Shown here piece after piece: positions 36,800 to 43,783 of a stretch of 43,783 bases of DNA. The position numbers and the translations under genes are program-made. How positions within the stretch are numbered: the stretch's first letter is position 1; every line of letters begins with the position of its first letter. Location: assembly GCA_022767925.1 (NCBI GenBank), contig JALENG010000098.1, forward strand, positions 1-43,783. Reading direction: 5' to 3'. This stretch comes from Clostridia bacterium. GTDB lineage: Bacteria; Bacillota; Clostridia; Oscillospirales; Acutalibacteraceae. The notes under the pieces were generated by a model. The model was not told the DNA's origin, did no database searches, and worked only from the letters and a program-made list of their open reading frames with translations.

Positions 36800-38560
36800 A
36801 TGGTAAAAACGGCAATGGATCTGCGTGCCATTCTGCATATTCCTCACAGCAACTGGGCCTTTGCCCTGAATCCGCAGGAATTTGAGGTACGGCTGCGCAC
36901 GGCAAAGGACGATGTGGAATCGGTGGAACTGGTCATCGGCAACCAGTATATCTGGAACACCCGCCGCCCCTTTGCGATGGAGAGAATCGGCGGGGACGAG
37001 CTGTATGACTATTGGCGCTGCCTGTACCACATTGACGACCCGCGCCTGGGATACTATTTCCTGCTGCACAAGGGGGAGGAGACCCTTGTCTATTCCGAGG
37101 CTGGTTTTGCCCGGCCGGAAACACTGGATATTGACCACGACCGCGACGGGTTTATCCACTTTCAGTTCCCGTATATCAATTTAAACGATGTGCACCGCCG
37201 CCCCTCGTGGGTGGAGGGCGCCGTGTTCTACCAGATCTTCCTGGACCGCTTCTGCAACGGCGATCCCTCGCTGGATCCGGAGGACAAGACCCCCTGGGGC
37301 GAACTGCCCCAGGTTCCCAGCCAGTACGGCGGTGACCTGCGCGGGCTGATCGAAAAGCTGGATTATCTGCAGGAGCTGGGTGTGAATGCCCTGTATCTGT
37401 GCCCTATTTTTCTGGCCCGCACCAACCATAAGTACGATACGGTGGATTACACGCAGATTGACCCCCACTTCGGGGACGAGGAGACCTTCCAGGAGCTGGT
37501 GGACAAGGCCCACGAGCACGGCATCCGCATTATGCTCGACGGCGTATTCAATCACTGTGGCCTGTATTTCGGCCCGTTCCAGGACGTGCTGAAAAACGGG
37601 GAGAATTCGCCGTATAAGGACTGGTTCCATATTCACAATTTTCCCGTCACCCTGGATCCCACCAATTTCGAGGGCTTTGCGGTGGGCTGCGGGATGCCCA
37701 AGCTGAATACCACCAACCCTGGCCTGCGGGAATACCTGCTGGGCGCGGTGGAGAAATGGACCCGCTTCGGCATCGATGCCTGGCGGCTGGATGTGGCCGA
37801 CGAAGTGGAGAATACCTTCTGGCGGGAGTTCCGCAACCGTGTGCGCGCTATTAACCCCGAGTGCCTGATCATCGGCGAGTGCTGGTGGAATGCCGAGCCG
37901 TGGCTGCGCGGCGATATCTGGGATGGCGTGATGAACTACGCCATTCAGAAGGCCTGCATCCTCCATTTTGCCGAGGATCGTATGGATGCCACGGAGTTCT
38001 GCGGCCGCGTAAACGAGTGCCTGATGCGCAATACCCGTCAGGCTAACGAGTGCATGCTCAACCTGCTGGACAGCCACGACACGCCCCGCTTTATCCGCAC
38101 CTGCGGCGGGGATAAGCGCCGGGTACGCAATGCCATTTCGTTCCAGTATGTGTTCACCGGTATGCCCTGTACATATTATGGAACGGAGATCGGCCTGGAC
38201 GGCGGGATGGACCCCGACTGCCGCCGCACCTTCGATTGGAACGAAGAGAACTGGGACCGCACCATGTACGACCATGTGCACACCCTGATGATGCTGCGCC
38301 GCCGTAGTGTGGCGCTGCAGACCGGCGATATCCGTGTACAGGAGCAGAACGGTATGGTGACTGTGCGCCGCATAGCCCCCCTGGAAACGGTGGTGGCGGT
38401 AATCAACAATACCGAAACGGAGCAGACCGCCCGGATTTCGCTGCCCCGTTCGGCGGATGAGGTGTTTACCGGCGAGCGGATGCTGCTGGAAGACGGCGAG
38501 GTGACCGTGACGGTTCCGCCCATGAGCGCGCGGATTCTGGTGACCAACCGGATGATCTGA
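36800..38560 (+). CDS. GH13 neopullulanase/cyclomaltodextrinase-like enzyme, copy 2
   Basis: 586 residues, a close paralog of the gene just upstream, with the same CBM34-like N-terminus (about 1-125), GH13 barrel and short C-terminal beta domain. Catalytic D331 (AWRLDVADEV), E360 (IIGECWW) and D427 (LLDSHDTPR) are all intact. Large blocks are identical between the copies (for example KNGENSPYK, NECMLNLLDSHD, GMPCTYYGTEIG). The barrel loops differ, for instance GSNHKYD versus ARTNHKYD and NPTNYESF versus DPTNFEGF, so substrate range may have split. 42 bases after copy 1, with AAAGGAGAAC before its ATG; probably one transcript. Confidence 0.93.
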   Translation: MVKTAMDLRAILHIPHSNWAFALNPQEFEVRLRTAKDDVESVELVIGNQYIWNTRRPFAMERIGGDELYDYWRCLYHIDDPRLGYYFLLHKGEETLVYSEAGFARPETLDIDHDRDGFIHFQFPYINLNDVHRRPSWVEGAVFYQIFLDRFCNGDPSLDPEDKTPWGELPQVPSQYGGDLRGLIEKLDYLQELGVNALYLCPIFLARTNHKYDTVDYTQIDPHFGDEETFQELVDKAHEHGIRIMLDGVFNHCGLYFGPFQDVLKNGENSPYKDWFHIHNFPVTLDPTNFEGFAVGCGMPKLNTTNPGLREYLLGAVEKWTRFGIDAWRLDVADEVENTFWREFRNRVRAINPECLIIGECWWNAEPWLRGDIWDGVMNYAIQKACILHFAEDRMDATEFCGRVNECLMRNTRQANECMLNLLDSHDTPRFIRTCGGDKRRVRNAISFQYVFTGMPCTYYGTEIGLDGGMDPDCRRTFDWNEENWDRTMYDHVHTLMMLRRRSVALQTGDIRVQEQNGMVTVRRIAPLETVVAVINNTETEQTARISLPRSADEVFTGERMLLEDGEVTVTVPPMSARILVTNRMI

Positions 38561-38578
38561 AAACCGAAGAGAAAAGAA

Positions 38579-38620
38579 GGGGGCTGCCCGGCTTTATCCG
38601 CCGGACGGCCCCCTTTTTTC
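38579..38620 (+). terminator. Terminator of the GH13 pair
   Basis: A GC-rich stem, GGGGGC (38579-38584) with GCCCCC (38608-38613) plus inner CCGGC/GCCGG pairs, then TTTTTT. Confidence 0.88.
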
Positions 38621-38671
38621 TGGCAGCGCTTTTTGTAAGAATTTTGTAAACAGTAAAATAGAGGAAAAATA

Positions 38672-38706
38672 TTGAAAATTTTAAAAAAATATGATATTTT
38701 TACTAT
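38672..38706 (+). promoter_or_regulatory. AT-rich promoter region of the lipoprotein gene
   Basis: The stretch is strikingly AT-rich for this genome. TTGAAA (38672-38677) is a plausible -35, with TATTTT 17 bp further on or TACTAT (38701-38706) at 23 bp; the exact boxes are uncertain. Confidence 0.4.
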
Positions 38707-38741
38707 AGAACATGTTTGCAACAAAAAGGAGAGTGAGAAAA

Positions 38742-39254
38742 ATGAAAAAGCGGATTTCTGTTTTGCTGTGTATGCTGCTGTTTCTGGGCGTGCTGTCCGG
38801 CTGTGGGCAGAGCGGGGAGAAACGGGCCGTTTTTGGTGAGAGCCATCTGAAACAGGCGGCCCTGTACCCGGCGGGCGCGGAAGAGCCCTCGGCCGTCATT
38901 ACCGATCCCGAAACCTTGGAGCAGATCGAGACGTGGATGGGTACCCGGCTGGGGCCGAATTCCTTTACCTGTGTTTCCCGCGCGGCGGACAGAGAGAGCC
39001 TGGATGCCTACCGGCGGAGCAGTACAGTGATTATTCTCACGCTGGATACCCTCTCCACCACCTTCGTGGCCTCAGACTGGGATTTTCATATGGGGGAAAA
39101 TCGGGGTTATGACCAGGTGCTGATCGGAGAGCAGATACTGCTGATCAATGCCGGGGGCGGAGAAAATGAATTTGAAAAAAGCAGCTGTTGGCCTGAGGTG
39201 GACGGTCTGCAGAACCTGTACCGGGATCTTCGGGGATTATTTTCCGAACCATAA
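38742..39254 (+). CDS. Small lipoprotein of unknown function
   Basis: 170 residues. A lipoprotein signal is clear: basic start MKKR, a hydrophobic core, and lipobox LSGC with Cys21 as the lipidated residue. The mature part is soluble and acidic, with no motif I recognise; WDFHMGENRGYDQVLIGEQ and the final DGLQNLYRDLRGLF suggest a small mixed alpha/beta fold. It should sit on the outer face of the membrane. ATG at 38742 after AAAAGGAGAGTG. Stands alone between terminators. Function not recognised. Confidence 0.8.
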   Translation: MKKRISVLLCMLLFLGVLSGCGQSGEKRAVFGESHLKQAALYPAGAEEPSAVITDPETLEQIETWMGTRLGPNSFTCVSRAADRESLDAYRRSSTVIILTLDTLSTTFVASDWDFHMGENRGYDQVLIGEQILLINAGGGENEFEKSSCWPEVDGLQNLYRDLRGLFSEP

Positions 39255-39255
39255 G

Positions 39256-39288
39256 TTTTCCACCGGACAAGGAATGTCCGGTGGAAAA
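39256..39288 (+). other. Perfect hairpin after the lipoprotein gene
   Basis: 13-bp perfect arms (39256-39268 and 39276-39288), T-rich before and A-rich after. For the plus strand it lacks a U-tail, so it may be a 3' stability element upstream of the real terminator at 39309. Confidence 0.5.
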
Positions 39289-39308
39289 AATACCGGAATA
39301 AAAAAATG

Positions 39309-39345
39309 CGGCGGTTTTCCCAAAACGGGGGAAACCGCCGTTTTT
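39309..39345 (+). terminator. Terminator of the lipoprotein gene
   Basis: CGGCGG/CCGCCG stem extended by TTT-CCC/GGG-AAA pairs, then TTTTT. Confidence 0.8.
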
Positions 39346-39360
39346 ATGGGGAGAAAACTG

Positions 39361-39369
39361 TGGTACAAT
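39361..39369 (+). promoter_or_regulatory. Extended -10 promoter of the ADP-ribosylglycohydrolase gene
   Basis: TG-G-TACAAT (TACAAT at 39364-39369) without a clear -35. Only about 20 bases separate the likely start from the ATG. Confidence 0.4.
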
Positions 39370-39394
39370 GAAAAAAACAGGAGGAGGAGAGAAA

Positions 39395-40408
39395 ATGGAC
39401 CGTTTTTTTCAGCAGGTATACGGTGGCATCCTCGCCTTTGCGGTGGGGGATGCGCTGGGGGTACCGGTGGAGTTCAGCAGCCGGGAGGAGCGCATGCGCT
39501 CGCCGGTGACCGGGATGCGGGCGTACGGCACCCACCAGCAGCCGGCGGGCACCTGGTCCGATGACACCAGCATGACGCTCTGTGCGCTGGAGAGCCTGAG
39601 TCAGAGCGGGATTACCCGCGAAGCGGCCCCGAAAGACATGATGCGGCGGTTTTGCCGCTGGATGCGGGAGGGGTATTGGACGCCCTATGGCGAGGTGTTC
39701 GATATAGGCGGCACCACTTTTACGGCCCTGCAGCGGTATGAGTCCGGGGAAAGGGCCGAAAACTGCGGCGGAAAAGGGGAAAGGGATAACGGCAATGGTT
39801 CGCTGATGCGCATTCTGCCCGCGGCCCTCTATTTGTACCGCCGTGTGGGTCCGGATTTTGCCCGGCAGGGAGAGAGCTACGAGTGGATCCGCCGCCTTTC
39901 CTCCCTGACCCATGCCCACCCTATCAGTGTGATGAGCTGCGGCTTTTTCTGCGCCATTGCCGGTGAACTGCTCAGGGGCGGGGATATCCGGCAGGCAGTG
40001 GATGAGGGAGCGGAAAAGGCCCGGGCATTCTATGGGGGGAACCCGGAAACGGCCCCTTGGCTTCCTCTGTTTATCTGGCTGAACGGGGAAAATCTGCGGT
40101 CCCTTTCCCCGCAGGAGGTACGCGGCAGCGGTTATGTGCTGGATACCCTGAAGGCATCGCTGTGGAGCCTGGTGACCACCTCCACCCTGCCGGACTGCCT
40201 GCTGCGGGCAGTCAATCTGGGGGAGGACACGGATACGGTGGCGGCCGTGGCCGGTGGCCTAGCGGGCATTGTGTACGGAGAAGAGGGCGTTCCCGCTCCG
40301 TGGCGGAAGGTGCTGTGCAAACGGGAGGAGATCCGGCAATTGTGCGTGCGGTTCTGTGAGAACAATCCCGGTATAGGCCGGGCGCCGGAAGAGAAAAAAA
40401 GTTATTGA
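39395..40408 (+). CDS. ADP-ribosylglycohydrolase family protein (DraG-like)
   Basis: 337 residues, all-helical. The binuclear metal site is visible as WSDDTSMTLC (D56, D57, T58) near the start and GEDTDTVAAVAGGLAG near the end, with GGTTFTAL and RDNGNGSLMRILP between them. By family knowledge these enzymes remove ADP-ribose from proteins or small targets; DraG acts on nitrogenase reductase, but no nif genes are here, so the target is unknown. ATG at 39395 after AGGAGGAGAG; an earlier in-frame ATG at 39368 is possible. The hydG promoter overlaps its stop codon. Confidence 0.9.
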   Translation: MDRFFQQVYGGILAFAVGDALGVPVEFSSREERMRSPVTGMRAYGTHQQPAGTWSDDTSMTLCALESLSQSGITREAAPKDMMRRFCRWMREGYWTPYGEVFDIGGTTFTALQRYESGERAENCGGKGERDNGNGSLMRILPAALYLYRRVGPDFARQGESYEWIRRLSSLTHAHPISVMSCGFFCAIAGELLRGGDIRQAVDEGAEKARAFYGGNPETAPWLPLFIWLNGENLRSLSPQEVRGSGYVLDTLKASLWSLVTTSTLPDCLLRAVNLGEDTDTVAAVAGGLAGIVYGEEGVPAPWRKVLCKREEIRQLCVRFCENNPGIGRAPEEKKSY

Positions 40409-40433
40409 CAATTTTTTAGCAAATTGGTATAAC
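40405..40433 (+). promoter_or_regulatory. Promoter of the hydG leader
   Basis: TTGACA (40405-40410), 17-bp spacer, TATAAC (40428-40433). The spacer and -10 hold the suf-like element at 40415-40431. Transcription would start near 40440. Confidence 0.8.
40415..40431. promoter_or_regulatory. Suf-like palindromic element in the hydG promoter
   Basis: TTTAGCAA-A-TTGGTATA, matching 14 of 17 positions of the perfect palindrome TATACCAA-T-TTGGTATA at 24623-24639. It lies between the -35 and -10 boxes, where a bound protein would repress. Confidence 0.45.
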
Positions 40434-40439
40434 AGAATT

Positions 40440-40727
40440 GTGAGCGGAAGGTATCATCCGACTGCAAACCGGAAAACAAAATTCTGAGGGTAAAGAAGTT
40501 TCTGTGCCGCGAAGAGAAGAAGATGAAGAGAGCCAGGGCGGAGGGTTGCCGCCCCGGTTCAAAACAGCCTTTTGCTCTTTGGGCAAAAGGCTGTTTTATG
40601 TTCTGAGAAAAGATGCCGACAAGCGGCTGTGCCGGGTGCGGGCAATCGGGATCCGGCCGTAACCGGCTGCGGCAGCTGCCGCGGAAATGATACCGAAACC
40701 AAGTGACAGGAAAGGAAGGACACAATT
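40440..40727 (+). ncRNA. Structured leader of hydG with internal terminator (candidate attenuator or small RNA)
   Basis: About 290 bases with no convincing gene. A purine-rich stretch (40506-40530) is followed by a GC hairpin (40532-40558) and at once by an intrinsic terminator (40561-40600). After it comes a GC-rich structured segment with the 14-base palindrome GCGGCAGCTGCCGC (40669-40682), then the hydG ribosome site. It could be a riboswitch, a protein-controlled attenuator, or a roughly 160-base small RNA with hydG read-through. No known riboswitch class is recognised. Confidence 0.45.
40561..40600 (+). terminator. Intrinsic terminator inside the hydG leader
   Basis: Perfect 15-bp stem (40561-40575 with 40583-40597), loop of 7, with a TTTT tail. 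Located 130 bases before hydG. Confidence 0.8.
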
Positions 40728-42170
40728 ATGGCATACAATCCCAAATCCATGTGCGCCGATGAATTTATCGACGACGGAGAAATTCAGGAGACCCTGCGCT
40801 ATGCGGAGGAGAACAAGAACAATGTGGCGCTGATCGACGCTATTCTGGAGAAAGCCCGCCCCCGTGTGACGGAGAAGGGGACAGTGTGCGCCGGGCTGAC
40901 CCATCGGGAGGCCTCGGTGCTGCTCAGTTGTGAAATCCCCGAGAAGGTGCAGGAGATGTACCGGCTGGCCGAGGAGATCAAAAAGGCGTTTTACGGCAAC
41001 CGAATTGTGATTTTTGCTCCCCTGTATCTGTCCAACTACTGCGTGAACGGCTGCGTATACTGCCCCTATCACAAGAAGAATACCCATATCCCCCGAAAAA
41101 AACTGACCCAGCAGGAGGTCGAGCAGGAAGTGATCGCCCTGCAGGATATGGGACATAAGCGCCTGGCGATCGAGGCCGGTGAGGACCCGGTGATGAACCC
41201 CATCGACTATATCCTCGAGTGCATCCACACCATCTATTCCGTCAAGCACAAAAACGGCGCCATCCGCCGGGTGAACGTGAATATCGCGGCCACCACGGTG
41301 GAGAATTACCGCCGGCTGAAAGAGGCGGGAATCGGCACCTACGTTCTGTTCCAGGAGACATATCACAAAGAGAGCTATCTGAAGCTGCATCCCACGGGTC
41401 CCAAGCATGACTATAACTATCACACTGAGGCCATGGACCGCGCCATGCAGGGCGGCATTGACGATGTGGGGCTGGGGGTCCTGTTTGGTCTGGAACTGTA
41501 TAAATACGAGTTCGCCGGGCTTTTGATGCACGCTGAGCATCTGGAGGCCGCTTTCGGCGTGGGGCCCCATACGATCAGCGTCCCGCGTATTAAGCGCGCG
41601 GATGATATTGATCCCAATGTCTTTGACAACGGCATCAACGACGAGATTTTTGCCAAAATCTGCGCGCTGATCCGTATCGCCGTGCCCTACACGGGTATGA
41701 TTATTTCCACCCGTGAGAGCCAGCAGGTGCGCGAAAAGGTCATCCGCCTGGGTGTATCCCAGATCAGCGGTGCTTCCCGCACCTCGGTGGGCGGATATAC
41801 GGAGAAAGAGCGCCCCACCGATACTGAGCAGTTCGACGTATCCGACCAGCGCACGCTGGATGAGGTGGTGCGCTGGTTGATGGAGATGGGGTATATCCCC
41901 TCGTTCTGCACGGCCTGTTACCGCGAGGGCCGCACCGGCGACCGGTTTATGGCCCTGTGCAAAACCGGCCAGATTCAAAACTGCTGCCATCCCAACGCAC
42001 TGATGACCCTGCAGGAGTTCCTGATGGATTATGCCGGGGAGGAAACCCGCCGGATCGGCGAGGAATTGATCCGGGCCGAGCTGCAGAACATCCCGCGGGA
42101 CAAGGTGCGCGAGGTGTGCCGCGACAATCTGGAAAAAATCCGGCAAGGTCTGCGGGATTTCCGTTTTTAA
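40728..42170 (+). CDS. hydG: [FeFe]-hydrogenase H-cluster maturase HydG
   Basis: 480 residues, radical-SAM tyrosine lyase. The SAM-cluster cysteines are C105, C109 and C112 (CVNGCVYC). The C-terminal auxiliary-cluster cysteines are C394, C397 and C420 (CTAC, then NCCHPNA), the CX2CX22C pattern specific to HydG rather than ThiH. It cleaves tyrosine to make the CO and CN- ligands of the H-cluster. AGGAAAGGAAGG precedes the ATG. It lies in an operon with hydF and a TM1266-type gene; hydE and the hydrogenase itself are not in this window. Confidence 0.97.
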   Translation: MAYNPKSMCADEFIDDGEIQETLRYAEENKNNVALIDAILEKARPRVTEKGTVCAGLTHREASVLLSCEIPEKVQEMYRLAEEIKKAFYGNRIVIFAPLYLSNYCVNGCVYCPYHKKNTHIPRKKLTQQEVEQEVIALQDMGHKRLAIEAGEDPVMNPIDYILECIHTIYSVKHKNGAIRRVNVNIAATTVENYRRLKEAGIGTYVLFQETYHKESYLKLHPTGPKHDYNYHTEAMDRAMQGGIDDVGLGVLFGLELYKYEFAGLLMHAEHLEAAFGVGPHTISVPRIKRADDIDPNVFDNGINDEIFAKICALIRIAVPYTGMIISTRESQQVREKVIRLGVSQISGASRTSVGGYTEKERPTDTEQFDVSDQRTLDEVVRWLMEMGYIPSFCTACYREGRTGDRFMALCKTGQIQNCCHPNALMTLQEFLMDYAGEETRRIGEELIRAELQNIPRDKVREVCRDNLEKIRQGLRDFRF

Positions 42171-42197
42171 GCCATTGGGAAGAGAGGAGAAACGAGG

Positions 42198-43403
42198 ATG
42201 AGCCTGCAGGATACACCGTCGGGCGAGCGGATCCATATCGCCTTTTTTGGAAAAAGAAATGCGGGAAAATCCAGCCTGGTCAATGCTGTGACCGGGCAGG
42301 AGCTGTCGGTGGTATCCGAGGTGCGGGGCACCACCACCGACCCGGTGCAGAAGTCAATGGAGCTGCTGCCCCTGGGGCCGGTGGTGATCATCGACACGCC
42401 CGGCTTTGACGATGAGGGGGACCTGGGGGCCCTGCGGGTCAAAAAGGCCCGGGAGGTGCTGCGCCGTACCGATCTGGCTGTTCTGGTCACCGAGGGGCCG
42501 TTTCACGGTTTTGACCCTTGCGAAGAGGAACTTTTGGAGAGCTTCCGGCGGCAGGAGATTCCGTATTTGCTGGTGTGCAGCAAGTGTGACCGCCTGGATG
42601 AGGCCCCACAGCGCGGGGACATGCTTCCTGTCAGCGCTCACACCGGGGAGGGAATCCGGGAACTGAAGGAGCGGATGGGCCGCCTGCTGAAGGGATCGGA
42701 GGAAAAGGGGATTCTCGACGGAATGATTGCCCCCGGCGATACGGTGGTGTTGGTCACCCCCATTGACTCGGCGGCGCCCAAAGGGCGCCTGATCCTGCCT
42801 CAACAGCAGGTTCTGCGCGAGGTGCTGGATAAAGGGGCGATCGCCGTGGTGGCGACGGAAAAAGAACTGCCCCGGGCGCTGGATGCCCTGCGGCAGGCGC
42901 CGCAGCTGGTGATTACGGACAGCCAGGCCTTCGGCCCTGTCTCGCGCATCGTGCCGCAGCAGGTACCGCTTACCTCGTTTTCTATTCTGATGGCCCGCTA
43001 TAAGGGCTTTTTGCAGACGGCGGTGCACGGCGTGCAGGCAATCGCCCAATTACAGCCGGGGGACCGGGTACTGATCGCGGAGGGCTGCACCCATCACCGG
43101 CAGTGTGAGGATATCGGCACCGTAAAACTGCCAGCCTGGCTGCAGAAGAGCTGTGGGGGAGAACTCTCGTTCACGTTTTCGTCGGGACTGGGCTTCCCCG
43201 AGGATCTGTCCGGCTTTTCGCTGATCCTCCACTGCGGGGGATGCATGCTGCGGGAAAAGGAGATCCGATTCCGTATGCGCAGTGCTCGGGAAGCGGGGAT
43301 CCCCTTTACCAATTACGGGACGGCAATCGCATGGATGAAAGGAATTCTGCCCCGCAGTCTGCGCCCGGTTCCCGGTGCCGCTGCGTGGCTGGAAAAAGAA
43401 TAA
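42198..43403 (+). CDS. hydF: [FeFe]-hydrogenase maturation GTPase HydF
   Basis: 401 residues. The GTPase domain (about 1-170) has the P-loop FGKRNAGKSS, the switch RGTTTDPV, DTPGFDDEG and SKCD in place of NKxD. A dimerisation domain and a cluster domain follow; the cluster ligands appear as C297-x-H299 and H345-C346-x2-C349. It is the scaffold on which the diiron subcluster is held before transfer to the hydrogenase. ATG at 42198, 27 bases after hydG, with GAGAGGAGAAACGAGG upstream. Confidence 0.96.
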   Translation: MSLQDTPSGERIHIAFFGKRNAGKSSLVNAVTGQELSVVSEVRGTTTDPVQKSMELLPLGPVVIIDTPGFDDEGDLGALRVKKAREVLRRTDLAVLVTEGPFHGFDPCEEELLESFRRQEIPYLLVCSKCDRLDEAPQRGDMLPVSAHTGEGIRELKERMGRLLKGSEEKGILDGMIAPGDTVVLVTPIDSAAPKGRLILPQQQVLREVLDKGAIAVVATEKELPRALDALRQAPQLVITDSQAFGPVSRIVPQQVPLTSFSILMARYKGFLQTAVHGVQAIAQLQPGDRVLIAEGCTHHRQCEDIGTVKLPAWLQKSCGGELSFTFSSGLGFPEDLSGFSLILHCGGCMLREKEIRFRMRSAREAGIPFTNYGTAIAWMKGILPRSLRPVPGAAAWLEKE

Positions 43404-43420
43404 AGGGAGGAGAGAGCGGT

Positions 43421-43663
43421 ATGGAAACACGGGTGGCTTTGCTGGCTATTTTGGTAAAGGATGCATCCCATGTGGATACACTCAATCAGCTTTTGCATGA
43501 ATACGGCCCGTTTATCATCGGGCGCATGGGGATCCCGTACCGGGAAAAGGGGATCCACATTATCAGTATTGCGATGGATGCCCCACTGGACTGCATCAAT
43601 GCCCTGGCGGGGAAAATCGGCCGGATTCCCGGGATCAGCAGCAAGATCGTTTTTGCCAACTGA
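43421..43663 (+). CDS. TM1266-type iron-only hydrogenase system regulator
   Basis: 80 residues, ACT-like or ferredoxin-like alpha/beta fold. TRVALLAILVKDASHVDTLNQ, GPFIIGRMGIPYREKGIHII and DCINALAGKIGRIPG match the family of short proteins found with hydE/hydF/hydG and called 'iron-only hydrogenase system regulator'. Its effector and mode of action are not known. ATG after AAAGGGAGGAGAG, 17 bases after hydF, so same operon. Confidence 0.88.
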   Translation: METRVALLAILVKDASHVDTLNQLLHEYGPFIIGRMGIPYREKGIHIISIAMDAPLDCINALAGKIGRIPGISSKIVFAN

Positions 43664-43676
43664 AAAGACACAAAGA

Positions 43677-43713
43677 AACAGGCGGGAAAGCATTTTGTGC
43701 TTTCCCGCCTGTT
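43677..43713. terminator. Bidirectional terminator after the hyd operon
   Basis: Perfect 16-bp stem (43677-43692 with 43698-43713), 5-base loop, with an A-rich left flank; it ends the hyd operon and could also serve the convergent gene at 43725. Confidence 0.8.
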
Positions 43714-43724
43714 GGTATAAGCGA

Positions 43725-43783
43725 TCAGTCAGCAGTCTCTTCCGCAGCCCGCCGGTGCAGATCCTCTGTCAGCCGGAGCAGGG
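43725..43783 (-). CDS. 3' end of a gene on the minus strand, unidentified
   Basis: The frame is open from the window edge to a TGA at 43725-43727 and codes for the C-terminal LLRLTEDLHRRAAEETAD. The gene-like composition and the terminator just beyond the stop support a real gene. Too short to name. Confidence 0.5.
   Translation of the reverse strand, partial: LLRLTEDLHRRAAEETAD

Noticed and set aside
34724-37159. 811-residue frame antisense to the GH13 genes
   Set aside because: Antisense shadow of identified genes, no ribosome site and no recognisable domain.
40523-40606. 27-codon frame in the hydG leader as a leader peptide
   Set aside because: It spans the terminator hairpin, has no run of regulatory codons and only a weak ribosome site.
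40596-42236. 546-residue frame antisense to hydG
   Set aside because: hydG is unambiguous with both cluster motifs; the antisense frame has no domain.

Overview
The window reads as ordinary chromosome of an anaerobic, fermentative member of the Clostridia, most likely a gut Oscillospiraceae/Ruminococcaceae-type organism. The evidence is moderately high GC, strong AGGAGG ribosome sites, sigma-A promoters with 17-bp spacing, a T-box riboswitch, a V-type ATPase, a two-gene SUF-like Fe-S system, an archaeal/eukaryotic-type prolyl-tRNA synthetase and [FeFe]-hydrogenase maturation genes. The species cannot be named from the sequence. I see no insertion sequence, phage, CRISPR array, rRNA or tRNA.

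Layout. 1-1.5 kb: end of an FtsX-type ABC permease gene and a small PAS-like protein. 1.7-4.4 kb (-): tldD-pmbA peptidase pair, divergent from an intracellular GH5 glycosidase (4.6-5.7 kb, +). 5.8-14.6 kb (-): a nine-gene V-type ATPase operon in the order H-I-K-E-C-F-A-B-D; its rotor subunit carries the Na+-site residue pattern known from Enterococcus hirae. 14.9-18.7 kb (+): ilvB-ilvN-ilvA under a T-box leader. 18.8-20.1 kb (+): an SPFH membrane protein and a ribbon-helix-helix protein behind a palindromic promoter. 20.2-22.8 kb: a flippase (-) and prmA (+). 22.8-24.5 kb (-): a minimal SufB/D-like plus SufC-like pair. 24.7-31.8 kb (-): aroE-aroK, then tyrA-aroB-aroA-aroC-pheA, covering much of the shikimate, Phe and Tyr pathway. 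31.8-34.8 kb (+): acpP, proS and a short-chain dehydrogenase. 35.0-38.6 kb (+): two tandem neopullulanase-like GH13 enzymes. 38.7-40.4 kb (+): a lipoprotein and an ADP-ribosylglycohydrolase. 40.4-43.7 kb (+): hydG-hydF and a TM1266-type regulator behind a long structured leader. The last bases hold the 3' end of a gene on the minus strand.

How it fits together. The genes describe an anaerobe that makes its own branched-chain and aromatic amino acids, degrades imported oligosaccharides in the cytoplasm, disposes of electrons through an [FeFe]-hydrogenase, and couples ATP to a probable Na+ gradient. Two Fe-S-related promoters, suf and hydG, share a 17-bp palindrome-like element (14 of 17 bases identical by eye); this is the most testable new regulatory idea here. 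No clearly new multi-gene system is evident. The best candidates for undescribed biology are the SPFH/RHH pair with its operator-like palindrome, the structured leader with internal terminator before hydG, and the shared suf/hydG element.
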